Origin: Chitinophaga sp.
GTDB taxonomy: Bacteria > Bacteroidota > Bacteroidia > Chitinophagales > Chitinophagaceae
Reading direction: 5' to 3'
Assembly (NCBI RefSeq): GCF_017745275.1
Contig: NZ_JAGHZS010000011.1
Span: forward strand, 124,001 to 188,000
DNA: 64,000 bases
Shown: positions 57,779 through 64,000 of the stretch, in pieces
How the letters are laid out: each line of letters begins with the position of its first letter
Numbering within the stretch: the stretch's first letter is position 1
Program-made: the position numbers and the translations under genes
Notes under the pieces: generated by a model
Told to the model about the DNA's origin: nothing
What the model saw: only the letters and a program-made list of their open reading frames with translations
Databases searched by the model: none

Positions 57779-57867
57779 CTTTTTTTGGCGGAAAGAGTGT
57801 GTTATACAGGTTCTGGTGGAATCAGTGTACTGTTTTTCATCGTGTTACTGTTTTGTGATCTGGTTGA

Positions 57868-58890
57868 TTAATGATGTATGTAAATAGTATCTCCTTTTAT
57901 GGTGTAATTAAAATCGGCTGTTATCTGTAATGCTTTCAGCACGTCGGTGACAGTTTCTTGTTTAAAAGTGCCCTTGAATTTATAATCTGCCGGGAATGTA
58001 TCTGTTAAGATGATTTTACGGTTATACCAGCGGCTCATCAGCCGGGCCAGTTCCGGGAATGTTTTATCCTTAAACTCAAGACGGTTATCCATCCATACCA
58101 ATTCGCTCACCTGTTGATTATTTGCTTCCGGCGTTACTTTTTCCACGATGAGTAATACATCGCCCCAATCAACGATACGGCTGTTTGCTCCCTTCTCATT
58201 GTTCCCCGGAGTTTTCTTTTTCAGGATGGCTTTTTCGCCGGGTTCCAGCACCAGGCTGTTGCCATTGCGGCTCACCGCCACACGGCCCTCTACCAGTGTG
58301 GTTTCAATGCTGCCCTCTCCATCATATGCTTTTACATTAAAACGGGTACCCAGTACCTGCACATTCAGGTTGGCAGTGTGAATGATAAAAGGATGCGCCG
58401 CCTGTTGGGCTACCTCGAAAAAAGCTTCTCCCCGAAGGTATACTTCCCGGTTGCTGCTGCTGATATTGGCGGGATAAGTAAGATGACTGCCCACATTGAG
58501 CCATACCTGGGTACCGTCTTCCAGCGAAACCTTTTTCCGGACGCCTTCGGCCGTATCCAATGCCAGCTGGCGGTTGGCCCGGGGCGACCATATCCATACG
58601 GCAGCACCTGCCACCAACAGCAATACCGCCGCGGCAGCAGCCATTTTTCTCCATTTGAACGAAACACTACGCACAACCGCTACCGGGACTTCCTGCCATT
58701 CCCCTTCCTGCTTTAAACGATCCGTCATATCGGTATACATGCGCAGCAAATCCGGCTGCGCATCTTCCCTGTCGGGCATTTGAGCAGTTCTGTAGTTTTC
58801 ATACCAGGATTCCAGCGCCGCCTGTTCATCTGCTGTACACTGGCCCTGCAGGTATTTTTCCAATAATCCAATCAGTTGTTGATCACTCAT
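57868..58890 (-). CDS. FecR-family anti-sigma factor
   Basis: TM KMAAAAAVLLLVAGAAVWIW; GVRKKVSLEDGTQVWLNVGSHLTYPANISSSNREVYLRGEAFFEVAQQAAHPFIIHT; ATG 58890 (MSDQQLIGLLEK) preferred. Confidence 0.95.
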   Translation of the reverse strand: MSDQQLIGLLEKYLQGQCTADEQAALESWYENYRTAQMPDREDAQPDLLRMYTDMTDRLKQEGEWQEVPVAVVRSVSFKWRKMAAAAAVLLLVAGAAVWIWSPRANRQLALDTAEGVRKKVSLEDGTQVWLNVGSHLTYPANISSSNREVYLRGEAFFEVAQQAAHPFIIHTANLNVQVLGTRFNVKAYDGEGSIETTLVEGRVAVSRNGNSLVLEPGEKAILKKKTPGNNEKGANSRIVDWGDVLLIVEKVTPEANNQQVSELVWMDNRLEFKDKTFPELARLMSRWYNRKIILTDTFPADYKFKGTFKQETVTDVLKALQITADFNYTIKGDTIYIHH

Positions 58891-59051
58891 TATTTTGGTT
58901 GTCTGTTGGTATAGACACGGCACTTATTACCTACCCTACCCCCTTCTCCAAATTAATTTTGGGCTTTTATTACCGGTAACCATCCATTTTTTATATCTTT
59001 TGCCCTTTATGGCGGCCGGATACCAAAACTATACCGGCATAAGTGGTACGC

Positions 59052-59633
59052 ATGAGGGAGTATATTGCATTACAGGATGACGAATTATTAACTTTACTGG
59101 CAAATAACGATAACAAGGCCTTCGAAACCTTGTACCAGCGTTATGCAGCTATGCTATACAATCACGCCTACAAAAAATTTCCCGTACCACACCTGCTGGA
59201 AGACATGCTGCAGGATATTTTTACCACCCTCTATAAAAAACGCGCGACGCTAACTGGCATACAAAATCTCAGTGCCTATCTTCACAGCGCCCTGCGCAAC
59301 CGTATCTTCAATGAATTACGTAATTCACTCCTGCATCAGCAACATCATCAACATCTTCCTGTTATCAAAACAGCAGAAAATGAGCATGCCTATGACTACA
59401 AGCTGCTGGAAAAAAGATTTGCACAAGCACTGGATCAATTAACAGAACGCAGCCGTGAAGTATTCCTTCTCAGTCGCCGCGACCACCTCTCTAACAAAGA
59501 AATTGCACAGCGTTTAGGCATTTCCGTGAAAGCCGTGGAAAAGCATATGGGGAAATCACTGCAGGTGATGCGGGAGGAATTCAGGGATTACGGATTATTG
59601 CTGGTGGCAATCTCCACAGTGTTTTATCGCTAA
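59052..59633 (+). CDS. ECF RNA polymerase sigma-70 factor
   Basis: ALQDDELLTLLANNDNKAFETLYQRYAAMLYNHAYK; DMLQDIFTTLYKKR; sigma4 LTERSREVFLLSRRDHLSNKEIAQRLGISVKAVEKHMGKSLQVMR. Confidence 0.94.
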   Translation: MREYIALQDDELLTLLANNDNKAFETLYQRYAAMLYNHAYKKFPVPHLLEDMLQDIFTTLYKKRATLTGIQNLSAYLHSALRNRIFNELRNSLLHQQHHQHLPVIKTAENEHAYDYKLLEKRFAQALDQLTERSREVFLLSRRDHLSNKEIAQRLGISVKAVEKHMGKSLQVMREEFRDYGLLLVAISTVFYR

Positions 59634-59636
59634 AAA

Positions 59637-59668
59637 GCAGTCTGAAAACAATATTGTTTTCAGACTGC
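59637..59668. terminator. Perfect palindrome terminator between convergent sigma and EamA genes
   Basis: gcagtctgaaaacaat / attgttttcagactgc. Confidence 0.75.
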
Positions 59669-59678
59669 CAGCCATTTA

Positions 59679-60551
59679 CTATCGCCTGAAATAAGGCATA
59701 TTTAATAATACCATAGACAACAGCATCAACGCCACCCCGGCCCATTGCCAGCCATTTACCGGCTCATGCAATATCAGGTGTGAACATACAATTGCCACCG
59801 GCAGCTCTGCCGTCATAATCACGGCGCTGATACCCGCACCTATTTTAGGAATGCCTTTCGCAAACAACAACGGCGGAATGATGGTGCCAAACAACGCCAG
59901 GAATAAGGCCCATTTCAATAGTCCCGCGTCAAAATGTGTGCTGGCCAATAATGGCGTCGCATTCACCAACAAAACACCGATACTGGAACCAGTCATGATC
60001 ACCGCGCTTTTCTGCAGCGGCTCCAACTGTTTTCCTACCCGGCTGTTGGCAATGATATACACTGCATACAAAAATGCCGACGCCCCGGCATAGAGTAATC
60101 CTTTAACAGACAACGACAGCGACCCACCGGTGGCTAATCCGCTGCCCAGCCAGGTACCAATAAGAATTAACGCAGTAGTAATTAACTGCAGCCGGGATGG
60201 CCGCTTTCTGAATAACAACCATTCGAGCAGTAATCCTATCCAGGTAAACTGCATCAGTATCACAATGGCCACAGAAGCGGGGATATAAGCCACAGAAACA
60301 TAGTACACGAAGCTGGTGAATCCAATACTGGCACCGGTTAGCAGTAAGCCGCTCCATTCCCGCGCAGTCATGGAGGTTTTACTTTTTCGGTATAGCCGCC
60401 ATAGTATCCATAATACGATCATGCCTGTAAAGGCTTGTGTAGCCGATATTTCAGCGGGCGTATACCCTTCGCGGTAAGCTAATTTTACAAATGTAGAGAG
60501 TATGCCAAAGCTGCACGCCCCGGCGAAAACCATTAATATATACCTGGTCAT
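59679..60551 (-). CDS. EamA/DMT-family transporter
   Basis: About ten hydrophobic segments in two EamA-like halves (AGACSFGILSTFVKLAYREGYTPAEISATQAF; LYAGASAFLYAVYIIANSRVGK). Confidence 0.9.
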   Translation of the reverse strand: MTRYILMVFAGACSFGILSTFVKLAYREGYTPAEISATQAFTGMIVLWILWRLYRKSKTSMTAREWSGLLLTGASIGFTSFVYYVSVAYIPASVAIVILMQFTWIGLLLEWLLFRKRPSRLQLITTALILIGTWLGSGLATGGSLSLSVKGLLYAGASAFLYAVYIIANSRVGKQLEPLQKSAVIMTGSSIGVLLVNATPLLASTHFDAGLLKWALFLALFGTIIPPLLFAKGIPKIGAGISAVIMTAELPVAIVCSHLILHEPVNGWQWAGVALMLLSMVLLNMPYFRR

Positions 60552-60807
60552 TATTTTCGATTAAAAAGAAAAAAGGAGGATAAAGGGCACGAAAAAATAA
60601 CCAGGTCCAAAAGACTTAGACAGATATAACAAACCTACTGCTTCCGTTATGCGGAACAGTGGCTAAGTAGAAGAGATGCTGGTTATTTTCCTAGAAAACA
60701 ACAACAGCAGGAGGAGGTGTGCTGGAATAAATACGTTGCATTGAATTAGTATTATTATCAGGGCAAGATAGAAAAAAAATTTATTTTCTCCTATGCTGTA
60801 ATAAAAA

Positions 60808-60832
60808 CGCCACCGTTGTGACAACGGCGGCG
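60808..60832 (-). terminator. Hairpin downstream of the lipoprotein gene
   Basis: cgccaccgttgt-g-acaacggcggcg-type inverted repeat, followed by a T-rich stretch in minus-strand orientation. Confidence 0.55.
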
Positions 60833-60849
60833 CCACTCTTATCTTAAAA

Positions 60850-61680
60850 TTACTGCACCCGTGGCAGTTTTGCATTCATCAAAATACCTTCCCGGATCAC
60901 CAGCGTATCTGGTTCTTTCCTGGACCATACCTTACCGGAAAAGATGGCATCAAAACTTTTATCGCCTACACGCGTAATGGTAAATACTACGGTAGAACCG
61001 GAACCTTCTGCAATCTGCTCCATGTTATTCAGTTCAGTGCCATGATCTCCCTTGTAATAATATCTGCAATAAGGCATCTTTATTTGCAGCCCTACATATA
61101 AAGCGGGTTGCCCGGTTTCAGAAATTACCCGCAACTCTTTATTCGTCGAAAAGGCGTAGGACTTATTTGACTGAAGATAATCCATACCGGTAAAATCGCT
61201 GAAACCCTGGTAATGTATGGTATCACCATTCGATTTAAAATCGGTGACGGTAATAAAATCCAGGTGATTCACCGGATCAGGATCCGTGGAAAAAGAAAAT
61301 TGTTTGTCTTCACACTCAATCGACAATATTTTTAATCCCTCTTTATATCCTTCTCCAATATATTTTTCAAACAAATTCATAATACCTTGTTCGGAAGGGT
61401 CGCTATGTACCAGGTTTTTATGACCTGCCGGAATGGTAGCAGTAATCACGGTATCCGGCTTTCCATCTGTACGGGAAAGCTGCACTTTAAAAGTAACCGG
61501 CGCCGCAATAACACGGTTGTACAAAGCACCCAGGTAAACGCCTTTGTCACCATAGTTTCTATAGTTATGATTAATATGTATTTCTACCTGTATTTTTTTT
61601 TCTGGAGCTGTATTGTCCTTTTTATTGCCGCATCCGGCGCTTAATAACAACAGGAAAAACAAAGCAAAAAGAATCCGCAT
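60850..61680 (-). CDS. Hypothetical lipoprotein
   Basis: Lipobox LLLLSAGCGNKKDN; ATG 61680 (MRILFALFFLLLL) preferred; no family recognised. Confidence 0.65.
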   Translation of the reverse strand: MRILFALFFLLLLSAGCGNKKDNTAPEKKIQVEIHINHNYRNYGDKGVYLGALYNRVIAAPVTFKVQLSRTDGKPDTVITATIPAGHKNLVHSDPSEQGIMNLFEKYIGEGYKEGLKILSIECEDKQFSFSTDPDPVNHLDFITVTDFKSNGDTIHYQGFSDFTGMDYLQSNKSYAFSTNKELRVISETGQPALYVGLQIKMPYCRYYYKGDHGTELNNMEQIAEGSGSTVVFTITRVGDKSFDAIFSGKVWSRKEPDTLVIREGILMNAKLPRVQ

Positions 61681-61737
61681 GGCAGTATCGATATAGGTAA
61701 ACAACAGTATGCATATAAGCGGAAGGAAGTTAATATT

Positions 61738-61773
61738 TTATCGGGATGTTTTCTTTTAAAAAAACACCCCGAT
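61738..61773 (-). terminator. Hairpin downstream of the SnoaL-like gene
   Basis: tatcggga tgtttt...aaaaca ccccgata. Confidence 0.55.
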
Positions 61774-61808
61774 AATCTTAAAAGCACAACAAATCGCTAT
61801 TTAGCGGA

Positions 61809-62156
61809 TTACAGGAAAGGCCGGGGATCAAAAATCACTTTCAGTGAACTTACCTTGCCACCATCCAGGTGGTACCAGGCGCAGCCAAAAACGTTTTTAC
61901 CAGACATGGTAAGATCATAAAACAGGCATACGTCTTCCTGGTCTGCAAATACTTTCTGCACATCATATTTCAGTTTCATTTTTCGCATATCATCAAAATA
62001 AGCGGCAGCGCCTTCCCGCTTACCCAGCACGCCTTCAAAGGTCATGTTGTCGTTGGCCAAACGTTGGGCGGCATCAAAATCTTCCTCGTTAATGGCTTGT
62101 ATCAGGGAAAGCACTACTTTCGCATTATCTGATACCGGGTTGATCTTTTCCATCAT
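61809..62156 (-). CDS. SnoaL/NTF2-like small protein
   Basis: VLSLIQAINEEDFDAAQRLANDNMTFEGVLGKREGAAAYFDDMRKMKLKYDVQKVFADQEDVCLFYDL. Confidence 0.8.
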   Translation of the reverse strand: MMEKINPVSDNAKVVLSLIQAINEEDFDAAQRLANDNMTFEGVLGKREGAAAYFDDMRKMKLKYDVQKVFADQEDVCLFYDLTMSGKNVFGCAWYHLDGGKVSSLKVIFDPRPFL

Positions 62157-62212
62157 ACACTCATTTTATTTATGAATTGCCGCGAAAAAATCGTACCATT
62201 TATTGTGAAGCT

Positions 62213-62488
62213 GAAAGCAAAAAGCCGAAAGCAAAAAGCTATTGAAGCGAAGGATCAGAGCGATTTTTTGTCTTTTCCAGGATTAAACTGATTATACTGA
62301 TTTTATTTTTTTGATTTAGAAAAAAATAGAGAGAAGAAAGTTAGCATATCTACCTTTTTCTTCCTATATCTTTTAAATCTTACAAAATCATCAAAACAAA
62401 TCTGTATAATCAGTTTAATCCTGGAAAAGACAAAAAATCGCTCTGATCCTTCGCTTCAATAGCTTTTTGCTTTCGGCTTTTTGCTTTC
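62213..62488. repeat. Large intergenic palindromic element, copy B
   Basis: 85-nt perfect inverted arms 62213-62297 / 62404-62488 separated by 106 nt that is itself partly self-complementary; flanked by GCTTTNT heptads. Confidence 0.95.
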
Positions 62489-62645
62489 TGCTTTTTCCAA
62501 ATGTTCATAACCCAATCAAAAATGTGCGTTTCTTGTGAAAATCTTCCGTGGATAACTTTAAACTTCTCGTAAAACATCTATGTTGTTAACAAAGAATTTA
62601 CACTTGATAATCTGCATTCTTCTACCTTGAATGCAAACAGCAAAT

Positions 62646-64000
62646 ATGATCGGCAACCCCTTTTCTATTCGAAAAACCTGGAAAACTATGAAAATGACGA
62701 CTACATTACCCAGGACCACCAGTCAAAGTGCTGAAGCAGCGGAAACAACGGAAAGGATTATAAAGATTGTCAATTCATTAGCCATTGGCGCCAGCATGCT
62801 CGCGCTGGTATTAGGCTGCTTATTATATTATATGACCGGGTATAAGAGCATTCTGTACCCGGCCCTTGTGGAAAGCGCCTGCTTTCTATCTATCCTGCTG
62901 GTCACGCGGTACAGCCGGCCGGAATACGGGCAGCAAATCATGTTCCTGCTACATAGCGTGTCTATCTGGTATTTCGGTACCCTACTGGGGCCTGCTTCGC
63001 AGATCTACCTGTTTGCCCCCTTCCTGGCATTTTGTGTATTCCTTGTATTTCACCGGCCACTGGCCCAGGCCATCGTTTTAACGACCAGCGCAGGCATGAT
63101 GCTGCTCATTGAATTAAATTACCGCCGCGGTATTATCCCCTCCCTGACATTAACAAAAGATACCGAGGCAGCGCTGCACTGGCTCGTAATAACAGCGGCC
63201 ACCTTCCTGAATGGAACTGCCTTATATTACTTCACCCGCGAAAGCCGCTTCCAGAACAGGCAGCTGCAATTGCTGGTGAACCAGTTGGATAAAACCAACC
63301 AGGCCATGCGTATCTACGTACGGGAAACCACCCATGAAATCAGGTCCCCGCTGAACGTAGTGAACAGTATCCTGCAGAACTATATTGAAACAGCCGACAG
63401 GGGTAAACGGACCGTCCAGGTAGGCATCGCCCACCTGGAAGCCGTTCATTTCGCCTGCCAGGATATGCAGCTCGTGATGAGCAACGCCCTTGGCTGGTCC
63501 AAGATTGAAGCAGGGAAAGATGAAATCAATAAAAGCCCCTTCCTGTTCACCGATTGGATACAACAACTCTGTGATACCTATGAGTACCTCGCCAAAAGAA
63601 GATCGGTACATATTAATATTGCCTTCAGCGATCACCTGCCGGAATATATCCTGGCAGATAAATCAAAACTTCGCACCATCATCGTAAACCTGCTCAGTAA
63701 TGCGATTAAGTTTACCACCTTCCGCTCTATTATTACGGTAAAAGCCACCACAAAAAATAACCTACTCCTACTCTCGGTAACCGACCAGGGTGCAGGTATT
63801 TCGGCAGATAAAAAGGAACACATTTTTGATCCGTATGTGAGCGAACAGGGGCAACAAACAGAATCCAGCGGACTGGGACTCCCCATCGCACGCCATATGG
63901 CCCGCATGATGGGCGGCGACTTAACCGTGACCGATAACCCTGATGGCGGCGGCAGCGTATTTACCCTGCAACTGCCCGTAGAAAGCATTGCTCCGCCGCC
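62646..64000 (+). CDS. Membrane sensor histidine kinase (truncated by the window end)
   Basis: Translated by hand: several TM segments, His box RETTHEIRSPLNVVNSIL, N box LRTIIVNLLSNAIKFTT, VTDQGAGISADKKEHIFDPYV, SSGLGLPIARHMARMMGGDL; no stop before 64000. Start codon uncertain. Confidence 0.88.
   Translation, partial: MIGNPFSIRKTWKTMKMTTTLPRTTSQSAEAAETTERIIKIVNSLAIGASMLALVLGCLLYYMTGYKSILYPALVESACFLSILLVTRYSRPEYGQQIMFLLHSVSIWYFGTLLGPASQIYLFAPFLAFCVFLVFHRPLAQAIVLTTSAGMMLLIELNYRRGIIPSLTLTKDTEAALHWLVITAATFLNGTALYYFTRESRFQNRQLQLLVNQLDKTNQAMRIYVRETTHEIRSPLNVVNSILQNYIETADRGKRTVQVGIAHLEAVHFACQDMQLVMSNALGWSKIEAGKDEINKSPFLFTDWIQQLCDTYEYLAKRRSVHINIAFSDHLPEYILADKSKLRTIIVNLLSNAIKFTTFRSIITVKATTKNNLLLLSVTDQGAGISADKKEHIFDPYVSEQGQQTESSGLGLPIARHMARMMGGDLTVTDNPDGGGSVFTLQLPVESIAPP

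Noticed and set aside
62213-62488. Could the large palindrome be an insertion sequence?
   Set aside because: No transposase ORF, no obvious target-site duplication, interior only ~106 nt; at most a non-autonomous element.
62866-63081. 71-aa ORF near the window end
   Set aside because: Out-of-frame within the histidine kinase that reads continuously from ~62646 to the end.

Overview
This is a Bacteroidota chromosomal segment, most like Chitinophaga/Chitinophagaceae by protein style. It is dominated by TonB-dependent nutrient-acquisition loci. I count five SusC/SusD pairs (SusC at ~1-3287, 12661-16050, 31545-34601, 44847-48371, 54349-57705), three local ECF-sigma/FecR regulator pairs, a LytS/LytTR-type regulatory cassette, and several glycoside hydrolases: GH2, GH29, GH127-like, GH18 with a beta/gamma-crystallin tail, a GH36/clan-D-like protein and a GH20-like protein. 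Three of the five SusCD loci are coupled to secreted TlpA-type thioredoxins instead of glycosidases. Housekeeping or other genes include PEP synthase with a divergent Lrp/AsnC regulator, an NAD-binding 3-hydroxyisobutyrate dehydrogenase-like protein, an amidohydrolase, an EamA transporter and a histidine kinase running off the window end. The less ordinary observations are: (1) a family of large intergenic palindromes with heptad GCTTTNT flanks (three copies; one has 85-nt perfect arms); (2) a kinase/degenerate-kinase/LytTR cassette divergent from the only SusC lacking an STN signalling domain, with a 21-bp-period direct repeat in the shared intergenic region that looks like a LytTR operator; (3) recurring SusCD-TlpA modules; (4) an SLH+PrcB-like secreted protein; (5) a two-repeat element upstream of the GH18 gene. 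No rRNA, tRNA, CRISPR array, prophage or transposase was recognised. Nothing was searched against databases; all family calls come from motif recognition by eye.
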